Of a stretch of 64,000 bases of DNA, positions 25,836 to 35,221 are shown piece after piece. The position numbers and the translations under genes are program-made. Source of the DNA: Chloroflexia bacterium SDU3-3. Its GTDB lineage: Bacteria > Chloroflexota > Chloroflexia > Chloroflexales > Roseiflexaceae. Under the pieces are notes generated by a model. It searched no databases and had not been told where the DNA came from. It saw only the letters and a list, made by a program, of their open reading frames with translations. Where the stretch lies: the NCBI GenBank assembly GCA_009268125.1, contig WBOU01000006.1:368617-432616 (forward strand), in the 5' to 3' direction. Numbering within the stretch: the first letter of the stretch is position 1; each line of letters starts with the position of its first letter.

Positions 25836-27694
25836 CAGTCCTCCATGCCGCGCAGCTTTCGGTACTCGGGGATGGAAAGCATCGCGGGACGCTCGTGGTC
25901 GCGGATCTGGCGCACCTCAAGGTGAAACTGCTCGTCCTCGGCGGGGCGGATGAGCTTCATACTCTGGTTGATCGGCTCCAGCAGGCGCACGCGCTGGCGC
26001 TCCTCAAGGCGCTGCATCACCACCTGGGTGATCGCGAAGGCCATCTTGGAGAGCGGCACCAGCTCTTGGTTGCGGTGCACGCGCTGCTGCAGATCGGCCT
26101 GGGCCAGCGAGGTGAGGCCGTGGTTCTGCAGCAGGTCGATCAGCAGCCCGGTCTCTACGCCGTAGCCGGTGAAAAACGGCACGGCCTCGATCGCGCTGCG
26201 GCGGGCGGCGTACTCGCCCGAGAGCGGCTGCACCATGCCGGACAGCTCGGGGTAGAACAGGTTGAGCAGCGGGCGGGCGGTCAGCTCGGTCACGCGGCCC
26301 CCGCCGGTGGCCGAGATCGTCTCGCCCATCTGGATGGGGCGGCGGTAGAAGCCCTTGCAGTAGAGCAGGTGCGGCTCGCGCAGCAGCGGGCCGATGATAC
26401 CGTAGACAAAGCGCGGGTGGAAGTTGCGGATGTCGGTGTCGATCCAGGCAACGATATCGCCCTTCAGCACGTAGAGGCTCTTCCAGAGCGCCTCGCCCTT
26501 GCCCATAAACGCGCCGTACTGCGGCAGGATGTCCTGATGGACGTGGACCGGGATACCCAGCTCCTCGGCGATCTCGCGCGTGCGGTCGGTCGAGCGGCTG
26601 TCGATCAGCACGATCTCGTCGAGCAGGGGCACCTCATCCATCATGGTGCGCTTGAGCACGCCCAGGATCTCGCCGATGGTCTCCTCCTCGTTCAGGGCGG
26701 GCAGGCCCAGGCTGATCGTGATCTTCTGCTGCTGCTTGAGGGCCAGCAGGCGCTGGATGTCCTCGAACTCGGCGCTGGAGAAGGTGTTCTCGGCGAACCA
26801 GCGGTCCACGGTGGCCGAGAGATCGCGCTGGCGCTGCCAGATCTGCTGGGCCTGCTCCTCGGACTGCTCCATGCGGTGGCGCACCAGCACCACGGTGGTG
26901 TTGGCCTGGCGCAGGATGCGGTCGGCCAGGGGGCCAGTGGGGGCCTCGGGGTCGCCGCTGCGGCCCGTCACGCCCAGCACGATCACCTGATGCTCGGGGG
27001 CCTCGGCCACGATGGCCTGCTCGGCGGGGATGGCGCGCTCCAGCCAGCGATTGACGCGCGGCATGGTGCGCAGCGACTGGATGCTCTCGCGGGCGGCGAT
27101 GTTGTCGGCCTGGCGCGGGTCGCTGGCGTAGAGCATGGTGATGGATGCGTCGTGGCTCTCGGCGATCGCTAGGGCGGTGTCGCAGGCCAGCTGGGTGTGG
27201 GGGCCGCCGCGCACCGGCAGCAGGATGCGCCGCCAGTCGGCTAGGCCAGCTAGGCGGGCCACGATCACATCGCAGGGCGGCTGGCGCAGCAGGTCGTCGA
27301 TCGGCGGGCCGAACATGCGCTCGGATGATGAGCGCTCGCCGTGCCAGCCGAGCAGCAGCAGGCTGGCGTGCTGCTCCTGGGCGGCGCTGCGGAAGGCCTC
27401 GGAGAGCGAGTGGCCGACATTCACAGTGGATGAAAACGGGATGGAGCTCGCGCCCTTGGCGGCGAAGATCGTATCAAGCTCGGCGCGCAGGCGGCGGCTC
27501 TCGGCCAGGGTCTCGCCCATGGGCGTGCCAGGCTCGACAACCATGGCGCGCACGGCAACGATCCGCCCGCGGTGGTGCTCGGCCAGCGCCTCGGCCATCG
27601 GCAGCAGGCGGATCGCCTCGTCGGGGTCGATCACGGGCAGCAGCACGATAAAGCCGTTCGCATGGGCCGGGGTGGGCAGGTGTTCGATGGTCAT
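25835..27694 (-). CDS. gpgS: UspA-UspA-glucosyl-3-phosphoglycerate synthase fusion
   Basis: A 619-residue protein. Residues about 15-145 and 155-275 are universal-stress-protein-like modules (for example LLLLGWHGERSSSERMFG and VIVLGVTGRSGDPEAPTG). Residues about 325-615 are a GT81 glycosyltransferase: ITISLGLPALNEEETIGEIL, VLIDSRSTDRT, DxD at 419-421 in WIDTD, and GMVQPLSGEYAARRSAIEAV, FFTGYGVETGLLIDL. GpgS joins an NDP-glucose to 3-phosphoglycerate. I chose ATG 27694 with GAGGAGAAA upstream. The N-terminal Usp tandem is not part of characterised GpgS enzymes, so a nucleotide or stress-regulated form is plausible. No phosphatase (GpgP) gene is in the operon. Confidence 0.85.
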   Translation of the reverse strand: MTIEHLPTPAHANGFIVLLPVIDPDEAIRLLPMAEALAEHHRGRIVAVRAMVVEPGTPMGETLAESRRLRAELDTIFAAKGASSIPFSSTVNVGHSLSEAFRSAAQEQHASLLLLGWHGERSSSERMFGPPIDDLLRQPPCDVIVARLAGLADWRRILLPVRGGPHTQLACDTALAIAESHDASITMLYASDPRQADNIAARESIQSLRTMPRVNRWLERAIPAEQAIVAEAPEHQVIVLGVTGRSGDPEAPTGPLADRILRQANTTVVLVRHRMEQSEEQAQQIWQRQRDLSATVDRWFAENTFSSAEFEDIQRLLALKQQQKITISLGLPALNEEETIGEILGVLKRTMMDEVPLLDEIVLIDSRSTDRTREIAEELGIPVHVHQDILPQYGAFMGKGEALWKSLYVLKGDIVAWIDTDIRNFHPRFVYGIIGPLLREPHLLYCKGFYRRPIQMGETISATGGGRVTELTARPLLNLFYPELSGMVQPLSGEYAARRSAIEAVPFFTGYGVETGLLIDLLQNHGLTSLAQADLQQRVHRNQELVPLSKMAFAITQVVMQRLEERQRVRLLEPINQSMKLIRPAEDEQFHLEVRQIRDHERPAMLSIPEYRKLRGMED

Positions 27695-27758
27695 GCGGGT
27701 TTCTCCTCGTAGGTAGTGCGCGGCGCGGCGCGATCGTGGGGCAGGCCGCGCACCATAG

Positions 27759-28994
27759 CTAGGCAAGCAAGGGTTCAATATCGCGGCGGATGATCGCCTC
27801 CCAGGTGTACGCGAGGCGCACCCTGCGCCGCAGGGCCAGCCGCGCGTCGCCGCGCATGGCCTGGGCGATGCGCTCGGCCACCTGGTGGGCGGGCAGCTCA
27901 AGATCGAACAGCAGGGCGGCGTCGCCCGCCGTCTCGTGGAAGGGTGGGATGTCGCTGGCAAAGATCGGCATACCCACCAGGCCAGCCTCGATCACGGGGA
28001 TGCCAAAACCCTCGTAGCGGCTGGGCAGCAGCAGCGCGTCGGCCAGGCGGTAGAAGTCGGCCAGCATCGCATCGCTCACGGGCAGGGGCGCGCCCGCCGC
28101 GTCGCAGAACGACTCGTAGAGGAACACCACCGAGGCGGGGTCGCCGGTAGCGTCGCGCAGGGCCTGCAGCTGGGCCAGGTAGGCGGCGTTGCTAGGGTTG
28201 TGCGGGCCAGGCGGCCCGGTAACCACCAGCCGGGGGGCCAGGCCCTGCGCCCGCAGCGCCCCGGTGATCGCCACCGCCGCCTCGATGTTCTTGCGGCGGG
28301 TGATGCGGGCGGGCAGCAGCAGCAGCGGGTCGGCGTGCAGCAGGTCGAGCCGCCGCACCAGCGCGGATGTCTCCGGCTCCAGCTTCAGCAGCGCGTCCAG
28401 ATCCACCCCTGGCGTCACCACGGTGATCTCGTCCTCGGGCAGGCCCAGCAGCCCGGCCAGCATGCCCCGCCTATCCTGCGAGACCACCACATAGCGCGTG
28501 TGCGGCCAGGGCCTGCGCAGCAGATCCCACGGCTCGCCCGCGTGCAGCTCGGGGGTGTAGAGCGGGTCGAGCCAGGCGAAGTCGTGGCACCAGGCCAGCA
28601 GGCGCGGGGCCTGGCCCGCCGCCGCCAGCCGGTGCAGCGCGGCGGTCAGCGCCAGGTTCTTCTGCAGGGTCAGCACATTGTGCACCATCAGCACATCCAG
28701 GCCCGCCAGCGCGTCAGCCAGCTCGCCCGCAATGCGGTCTACCAGGGCGGCGTAGGCCGCGCTGCGCACGCCCCTGGCCAGCTCGGCGTTCACCAGCTCG
28801 ATCAGGCCGCCGCGCGAGGAGAACTCGGGGCGCAGCCATGTCTCCACGCCCATGCCGCCCTCCCCGCCGCTGCCCGCGATCACGCGCACGCTATGGCCCA
28901 TGGCCGCCAGCCAGCGGGCGTGCGCCGCCATCGTGATCTCGACCCCGCCGACCACCGGCGGGCCGGCGTAGTGCAGTATGCCAATCTGTGCCAT
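27759..28994 (-). CDS. GT4-family glycosyltransferase
   Basis: A 411-residue GT-B enzyme. The N-terminal loop GPPVVGGVEITMAAHARWLA and C-terminal EX7E-type segment YEGFGIPVIEAGLVGMPIFA, then HETAGDAALLF, are typical of GT4 retaining glycosyltransferases. It lies between the hydrolase and GpgS genes, so it may add a second sugar to glucosyl(3-phospho)glycerate, as the GT4 enzyme MggA does in mannosylglucosylglycerate synthesis; that role is inference. Start ATG 28994 with GGAGCAG upstream. Confidence 0.82.
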   Translation of the reverse strand: MAQIGILHYAGPPVVGGVEITMAAHARWLAAMGHSVRVIAGSGGEGGMGVETWLRPEFSSRGGLIELVNAELARGVRSAAYAALVDRIAGELADALAGLDVLMVHNVLTLQKNLALTAALHRLAAAGQAPRLLAWCHDFAWLDPLYTPELHAGEPWDLLRRPWPHTRYVVVSQDRRGMLAGLLGLPEDEITVVTPGVDLDALLKLEPETSALVRRLDLLHADPLLLLPARITRRKNIEAAVAITGALRAQGLAPRLVVTGPPGPHNPSNAAYLAQLQALRDATGDPASVVFLYESFCDAAGAPLPVSDAMLADFYRLADALLLPSRYEGFGIPVIEAGLVGMPIFASDIPPFHETAGDAALLFDLELPAHQVAERIAQAMRGDARLALRRRVRLAYTWEAIIRRDIEPLLA

Positions 28995-29029
28995 GATGTC
29001 TGCTCCGATGTGTCTCTTGCCTGGGGCCG

Positions 29030-30796
29030 CTAGATCTCGCCGCGAGACATGCGGATGGCCAGGTCGATAAAGCACGCCGCCGACCAGCCGAACATCGGCG
29101 CGGCCTTGGGGGGCGGCTCGCCCGTGTCGGGGTGGTAGTACTCGTAGATGTCATTGTGGAGCATCACCAGCTGCAGGGTGCGCTCGGCCAGGTCGCGCGC
29201 CCGCTCGCGCTCGCCCACGCGCTGCAGAGCCTCCACAAAGATATAGTTGATGTTGATCCACACCGGCCCGCGCCACATCTGCATCGGGTTGTAGGTGGTG
29301 TCGCAGCGGGCCACCGTGGGCAGCGGGTGGGTGGTGCGGAAGCTGCGCTCGTCATCCAGGTGCGCCAGCAGGCGGCGCAGGATGGGCTGGGGCATCTTGC
29401 CCGTCCAGATCGGGTAGAGGCTGAAGGGCGTGAGCACATGGATGGGGGTGTGGTCCTTCTGGCTCCAGAACAGGCCCGCCTTGGGGTCGTAGAAGTGGTC
29501 GATCATGCGCTTGGCCAGCGCGTCCGACTTGCGCCCCCACATCTCGGCCTCGCGCGGGCGGCCCAGGATCTTGGCCATGCGGCCCAGCGCCTCCATCTGT
29601 AGGCACAGATAGGTGTTCAGGTCCACCGCCTCCACCGGCACGCCGCCATCCCACAGCGGGCTGTCATCCAGGCCGGAGGAGAACGGGTGCGAGTACTGCA
29701 CGATCCCGTCGGAGTCATCGTCGTTCAGGCCGAACCACCACGAGTTCCAGCGCACCAGCGGCTCGTAGATGTCGCGCAGCAGCTGCTGGTCGCCGGTCTT
29801 GTCGTACACGTGCATGGCCACCCAGCCGATGATCGGCGGCTTGGTGACCGCCGCGCTGATCGGGATCTCCAGCTGGGTGATCGTGCCCTCGTCGTACACC
29901 GCGTCGGGGATCATGCCGTCGGGCTGCTGGTGGTCGAGCATGAACTGGATCTGGTCGTTGGCCAGCTGGCGGTTGGTGTAGCGGAAGGCCAGGGCGTGGA
30001 AGTAGTTGTCCCACTGCCACGCGCCCACGTAGTGGGCCTTGGATGGCGCGACGCTCTCGCGCCGGAAGTAGCCCTGGGGCGAGAGGATGTTGTTGCCCAT
30101 CACCCACCAGGCGTAGTAGTACTGCGAGCGGTACGGCGCGGCCACCTCGGGCACGGCGGCGAACCACTCGTGCCAGCGCGACTCGGCGGCGGCCAGCGCG
30201 GCGCGGAAGGGCAGCACCTCGCGGTTCAGATCCAGCCCGGCCTGCACCGTGAGCGTGATCGCGGTGTCGTAGCCGCCCTGCACCACCAGCGCCACGTCGT
30301 AGCCGTTGCCGTTGTTGTCCACGCGGTTCATCAGCACCGTGCCGTTGGTGGAGTAGGCGCAGTTGCGCACCGATTTGAACTCGCCGCCCGCCGCGTCGGG
30401 GCGGGCCAGGTCGGGCGTGATGCTGAAGCGGATGCCGCAGGCCACATCGGGCGGGATGCCGACGCTGAGCGTGGCGTTGTCCTGAAAGATCAGCATAAAC
30501 TCGCCCAGCGGCGTCTGGAACAGCAGCGCGTGCGGGTACGAGATCACGTCGAAGGGGAGAGTGTGGCCATCCTCGTCGATAAAGCGCATGCCGTGGATGA
30601 ACGGCGGGCGCGCGCGGTACGAGGAGAGCCCAGGCACCAGCGAGGTCAGGCGCTCGGCCAGCTTCAGGTACAGCGTGTGCGCGAAGCGCTGCTCCTGGTA
30701 GATCAGCAGGCGCGAGCCGCGGTCGCTGAAGGGGATTCTATCGAGCTGAATGCGGTTCTCAAGCAGCCGCAGGAAGGCGGAGGTTGGAACGTACAA
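29030..30796 (-). CDS. GH63-family glucosylglycerate/mannosylglycerate-type hydrolase
   Basis: A 588-residue (alpha/alpha)6-barrel glycoside hydrolase. Motifs of the glucosylglycerate/mannosylglycerate hydrolase group are GAWQWDNYFHALAFRY (258-273), SGLDDSPLWDGG (374-385, with the putative general acid Asp) and YEYYHPDTGE (551-560, putative base Glu). It is longer than the characterised mycobacterial and Thermus enzymes because of an N-terminal beta-rich domain (about 1-215). I set the start at TTG 30796, because AAAGGA is 6 nt upstream and the promoter TTGCCG-N18-TACAAT would start transcription near 30837; the longer open frame crosses that promoter. First gene of the solute operon. Confidence 0.78.
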   Translation of the reverse strand: MYVPTSAFLRLLENRIQLDRIPFSDRGSRLLIYQEQRFAHTLYLKLAERLTSLVPGLSSYRARPPFIHGMRFIDEDGHTLPFDVISYPHALLFQTPLGEFMLIFQDNATLSVGIPPDVACGIRFSITPDLARPDAAGGEFKSVRNCAYSTNGTVLMNRVDNNGNGYDVALVVQGGYDTAITLTVQAGLDLNREVLPFRAALAAAESRWHEWFAAVPEVAAPYRSQYYYAWWVMGNNILSPQGYFRRESVAPSKAHYVGAWQWDNYFHALAFRYTNRQLANDQIQFMLDHQQPDGMIPDAVYDEGTITQLEIPISAAVTKPPIIGWVAMHVYDKTGDQQLLRDIYEPLVRWNSWWFGLNDDDSDGIVQYSHPFSSGLDDSPLWDGGVPVEAVDLNTYLCLQMEALGRMAKILGRPREAEMWGRKSDALAKRMIDHFYDPKAGLFWSQKDHTPIHVLTPFSLYPIWTGKMPQPILRRLLAHLDDERSFRTTHPLPTVARCDTTYNPMQMWRGPVWININYIFVEALQRVGERERARDLAERTLQLVMLHNDIYEYYHPDTGEPPPKAAPMFGWSAACFIDLAIRMSRGEI

Positions 30797-30843
30797 TATG
30801 CGTCCTTTCGGGATATGCAGCTCGGCATGGTCTGGGCACACAG

Positions 30844-30873
30844 ATTGTACATCACGCACAGGGCAGGCGGCAA
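30844..30873 (-). promoter_or_regulatory. promoter of the glucosylglycerate operon
   Basis: Minus strand: -35 TTGCCG (30873-30868), 18-bp spacer, -10 TACAAT (30849-30844). Together with a purine-rich site before TTG 30796 it supports the short start for the hydrolase. The remaining part of the 30797-31161 spacer shows only GC-rich sequence and the icd promoter. Confidence 0.5.
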
Positions 30874-31078
30874 GCACCCCAGACCAGTACCAAACGCCCA
30901 AGCCGGGCCGCGCCAGAATCACGCGAGGGCGGCAGGCGCACGCCGCAGCGCGCACCTGCCGCCCTAGCAGCGCAGGTATAGCCAAACACGCGTGGATACA
31001 GCAATATGTGTGCCAGCCCCGCCCGCCCGCACCGCGCATCTGCCCCGAGCAGAAGGGAAATCCCGCCACCCGCTGTAG

Positions 31079-31107
31079 TTGCGCCGCCCTTCACAAGCTA
31101 CTATAAT
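31079..31107 (+). promoter_or_regulatory. promoter of icd
   Basis: TTGCGC (31079-31084), a 17-bp spacer and consensus TATAAT (31102-31107), 54 nt upstream of the ATG. Confidence 0.65.
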
Positions 31108-31161
31108 AGCGCCCTACCTACGGCCCTATTCCGCCAGGCATGAGAGAGCAAGGGAGCAACC

Positions 31162-32415
<1,254 letters not shown>

Positions 32416-32441
32416 CGATCAAAGCGACCGGTAGGATAGGC

Positions 32442-32472
32442 GGCGCGGCCAATGGTTTGGCCGCGCCGTTTC
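32442..32472 (+). terminator. stem-loop terminator after icd
   Basis: GGCGCGGCCAA (32442-32452) pairs with TTGGCCGCGCC (32457-32467) across a 4-nt loop and is followed by GTTTCT. Confidence 0.75.
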
Positions 32473-32529
32473 TATGCGCCCCGCTGGCGAAAATCCCTTT
32501 GGCCAGCCGTTTGTAGTAGAGGAACGACC

Positions 32530-33561
32530 GTGGATATTGTGATTGTTGGCGGCGGGGCGATCGGCCTGCTGGTGGCCGCGCGCCTAGCCGAGTCGGGCGA
32601 GCGCGTGGCCCTGCTGGCCCGCTCGAACGCGGCGGCGCTGGCCCAGAGCGGCATCGCCCTCGCCGAGGCCGGGCAGGAGCGCGCCATCCGCAGCGTGCAG
32701 ATCTTCAGCGACCCCGCCGCGCCGCCGGTGCGCCCCGAGCTGGCCATCCTGTGCGTGAAGGGCTACGACACGCCCGCCGCCATGGAGACGCTGGCCCAGC
32801 TGGGCGCGAGCAGCATACTGACGCTGCAGAATGGCATCGGCCACGAGGAGGCGCTGGCCGAGCGCTTCGGGCCGGGCCGCGTGATCAGCGGGGCCATCAC
32901 CACCTCGGTGGATGTGGCGGGCGAGGGCCGGGTGGCCGTGACCAAGCAGGGCGGCGTGGGGCTGGCCCCGGTGGCCGGGCAGCAGCTGGGCGCGCTGGCC
33001 CAGGTCTTCACGCGGGCGGGCTTCACCACCAAAACCTACGCCAGCCACCAGGCCATGAAGTGGTCGAAGGCGCTGCTGAACATGCTGGGCAACGCCACCG
33101 CCGCCATCCTCGACCGCAGCGTGGCCCAGGTCTACGCCGACGACGCGCTGGTGGCGCTGGAGCGCCAGGCCTTCCGCGAGGCGCTGGCGGTGATGGACCG
33201 GCTGGGCATCCGCCCGGTGAGCCTGCCGCGCTACCCCGCCGCGCCGCTGGCGCTGGCCATGCGCTACGCGCCCACGCCGCTGCTCTACCCGCTGCTGCGG
33301 CGCACCGTGGCGGGCGGGCGCGGCAGCAAGCTGCCCTCGCTGCTGATCGAGCTGCGGCGCGGCAACCCGCGCTCCGAGGGCCGCTTCCTCTACGGCGCGG
33401 TGGCCGAGCAGGCCGCCAAGCTGGGGCTGCCAGCCCCGGCCAACGCGGCGCTGTGGGCCACGCTCCAGGGCATCGCCGAGGGCCGGATCGCGTGGGATGA
33501 CTACCGCCACAACCCCTCGCGCCTGATCGCGGCGGCCAGCGGGCGTCCGGCCAAGGTATAA
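32530..33561 (+). CDS. ketopantoate reductase family protein (PanE/ApbA)
   Basis: A 343-residue Rossmann-fold NADPH-dependent oxidoreductase. The nucleotide-binding loop IVGGGAIGLLVAARLA starts at about residue 5, the LQNGIGHEE motif lies near residue 100, and the KWSKALLNMLGN helix with the catalytic Lys is near residue 178. It most likely reduces 2-dehydropantoate to pantoate in pantothenate synthesis, though ApbA paralogues with other substrates exist. Start is GTG with AGAGGAAC upstream, following the icd terminator; 39 nt separate it from plsY. Confidence 0.85.
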   Translation: MDIVIVGGGAIGLLVAARLAESGERVALLARSNAAALAQSGIALAEAGQERAIRSVQIFSDPAAPPVRPELAILCVKGYDTPAAMETLAQLGASSILTLQNGIGHEEALAERFGPGRVISGAITTSVDVAGEGRVAVTKQGGVGLAPVAGQQLGALAQVFTRAGFTTKTYASHQAMKWSKALLNMLGNATAAILDRSVAQVYADDALVALERQAFREALAVMDRLGIRPVSLPRYPAAPLALAMRYAPTPLLYPLLRRTVAGGRGSKLPSLLIELRRGNPRSEGRFLYGAVAEQAAKLGLPAPANAALWATLQGIAEGRIAWDDYRHNPSRLIAAASGRPAKV

Positions 33562-33562
33562 T
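33557..33562 (+). promoter_or_regulatory. -10 element upstream of plsY
   Basis: Consensus TATAAT overlapping the stop codon of the ketopantoate reductase gene, 38 nt before the plsY ATG. No clear -35 is seen, so partial readthrough from upstream is possible. Confidence 0.4.
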
Positions 33563-33600
33563 TTCGCATAACGTATCCACCCAGGCCAAAGGAGGCCGCG

Positions 33601-34221
33601 ATGACAACACAACTGGTTCTGGCGACGCTCGGCATGGTGGCGGTGGGCTACCTCGCCGGATCGATCCCCTTCAGCTTTCTGGTGGCCAAGGCCCACGGCG
33701 TGGACCTGCGCACGGTGGGCAGCGGCAACATCGGCGGGTCGAATGTGTGGCGCAGCGTGGGCTTCAGCGCCTTTCTGATGGCGGTGGTGGGCGACCTGCT
33801 GAAGGGCACGCTGCCGACGCTGGCGGCCATGTACCTGCTGGGCCTGCCGCCTGCGGCGGTGGTGCTGGTGGGCGTGGCGGCCATCCTGGGCCACACCTTC
33901 CCGCTGTTCCTTGGCTTCAAGGGCGGCAAGGCGGTGGCCACGTCGGGCGGGGTGCTGGTGGCCATCAGCCCGCTGATGATCGCGATCGCGCTGGCGATCT
34001 GGGCGGTGGTGTTCGCGGTGGGCCGGATCTCGTCGGTGGCGTCGCTGGCGGGCGCGGCCTCGGTCGGCATCACCTCGGTGGTGATGCTGGCGATGGGCGT
34101 GCTGCCCCTGCCCTACACGCTGCTGTCCTGGGTGGCGGTGACGGTGATCTTCTACCTGCACCGCGAGAATATCCAGCGCCTGCGCGAGGGCCGCGAAAAT
34201 AAGTTTCAGAAGCTGTTCTAG
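33601..34221 (+). CDS. plsY: glycerol-3-phosphate acyltransferase PlsY
   Basis: A 206-residue inner-membrane enzyme that transfers an acyl group from acyl-phosphate to sn-glycerol 3-phosphate, the first step of phospholipid synthesis. The three conserved PlsY motifs are visible: AGSIPFSFLVAK and VGSGNIGGSNVWR (residues about 19-51), GHTFPLFLGFKGGKAVAT (about 97-114), and a late YLHRENIQRLREGRENKF tail (about 185-202). Five or so membrane helices. AAAGGAGG gives a near-ideal ribosome site. Confidence 0.95.
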   Translation: MTTQLVLATLGMVAVGYLAGSIPFSFLVAKAHGVDLRTVGSGNIGGSNVWRSVGFSAFLMAVVGDLLKGTLPTLAAMYLLGLPPAAVVLVGVAAILGHTFPLFLGFKGGKAVATSGGVLVAISPLMIAIALAIWAVVFAVGRISSVASLAGAASVGITSVVMLAMGVLPLPYTLLSWVAVTVIFYLHRENIQRLREGRENKFQKLF

Positions 34222-34230
34222 CGTGCGCAG

Positions 34231-34275
34231 AAGCAGGCCCCGCCGCACCCACGTGCGGCGGGGCCTGCTTTGTGT
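34231..34275 (+). terminator. terminator after plsY
   Basis: AAGCAGGCCCCGCCGCAC (34231-34248) pairs with 34253-34270 in an 18-bp stem with a 4-nt loop, followed by TGTGTG. A GTGTCACTTTTTTGA motif follows at about 34426. Confidence 0.75.
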
Positions 34276-34473
34276 GTCGCGCCTGAGCGGCGCGGGCTCA
34301 AGGGGCTGCCGGCATCGGCCCGACCATGGTGCGGCTTCGATAATACTGGTTTCTCTTTGTTGATTGGTGTGTGCCCTGCGCGAGCAGCGCCTAGGAACCC
34401 CGCCAGCGGACATCACCCTCACAGAGTGTCACTTTTTTGATGTGTTTCCCAATGAGCGATGGCGCTGGTAGGT

Positions 34474-34648
34474 ATTTGGTGGGTGGATGCCCTGCGCGGG
34501 CGGCGCCTAGGGGCCAGCCCCTAGGAACCCCGCGAGGGGGCGTGGCCCCCTTCGAAACCCCCAATTTGGAGCGTTCCTATGCCGAATGCTGGCAGCTGGT
34601 GTTCGTGCATATGGCCAGTTTGTGTGAGCGGCACCTTCGCCGCATGGG
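34474..34648 (-). repeat. dispersed repeat block B (copy B4)
   Basis: Minus-oriented copy, with the GGCGCCTAGGGGCCAGCCCC palindrome and the CCATATGCACGAACACC-type segment. A truncated second copy (end of block B) lies at 34360-34412. Confidence 0.8.
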
Positions 34649-34680
34649 CAAGGTGGTTTTGTTCTTTGCCCAATCTTACC

Positions 34681-34995
34681 CTGGCCCTCGTCAATACTGC
34701 TCTGGCCCTCGTCAACCCCGCTCTGGCCCTCGTCAACCCCGCTCTGACCTTCGTCAACCCCGCTCTGACCTTCGTCAACATCACCCTGGCCCTCGTCAAT
34801 ACTGCTCTGGACTTCGTCAACATCACCCTGGCCCTCGTCAATACTGCTCTGACCTTCGTCAATCCCGCTCTGACCCTCGTCAACTCTGCTTTGACTCTCA
34901 TCAACCCCGCTCTGACCCTTGTCAACACTACTCTGACCTTCGTCAACCTCGCTCTGGCTCTCGTTAATTCCGCTTTGGCTTTTGTCAACTCAGAC
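34681..34995. repeat. 15 x 21-bp tandem array (array C2)
   Basis: Fifteen 21-bp units based on CTGGCCCTCGTCAACCCCGCT or CTGACCTTCGTCAA-type variants, decaying into a sixteenth unit near 35016. Frames stay open on both strands and encode degenerate heptads (LTRARAG on minus), but no ribosome site or known domain supports a protein. Confidence 0.9.
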
Positions 34996-35096
34996 ATGCA
35001 CCTCATCAATACAAAAGCGACACCTGCTGAGGTGCGAACCCTTCAGTTGATGTCACTCCTTGCAATTTACACATAGGGTAACGTGGCCATATACGG

Positions 35097-35139
35097 AGGG
35101 CCGACCGGGCAATGCTTGAAGCATTACCCGGTCGGCCCT
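35097..35139. terminator. 21-bp hairpin between array C2 and the esterase gene
   Basis: AGGGCCGACCGGG at 35097-35109 plus AATGCTT pairs with AAGCATT plus CCCGGTCGGCCCT ending at 35139, with one C-A mismatch. It could end transcription from either side; a block A motif (TCTTGGTGTCTTGGTGGT, 35190-35214) lies between it and the esterase stop. Confidence 0.65.
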
Positions 35140-35189
35140 GCATGGGAATGCTCCATTCCTGCTCTCAGACCCTGCCCTTGGTTTTCCGT

Positions 35190-35214
35190 ATCTCTTGGTG
35201 TCTTGGTGGTAAAT
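35190..35214 (-). repeat. dispersed repeat block A (copy A5)
   Basis: Minus-sense TTACCACCAAGACACCAAG starts about 10 nt after the stop of the esterase gene, in its sense orientation. Confidence 0.7.
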
Positions 35215-35221
35215 CAGCCCC

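Noticed and set aside
30797..31069. N-terminal extension of the GH63 hydrolase to 31069
   Set aside because: It crosses the TTGCCG-N18-TACAAT promoter and is rich in Cys, Arg and Pro without similarity; TTG 30796 has a ribosome site.
34521..35009. Open frame with LTRARAG-type heptads across array C2
   Set aside because: Again a by-product of the 21-bp period. The opposite strand is equally open, and block B sequence forms its end.
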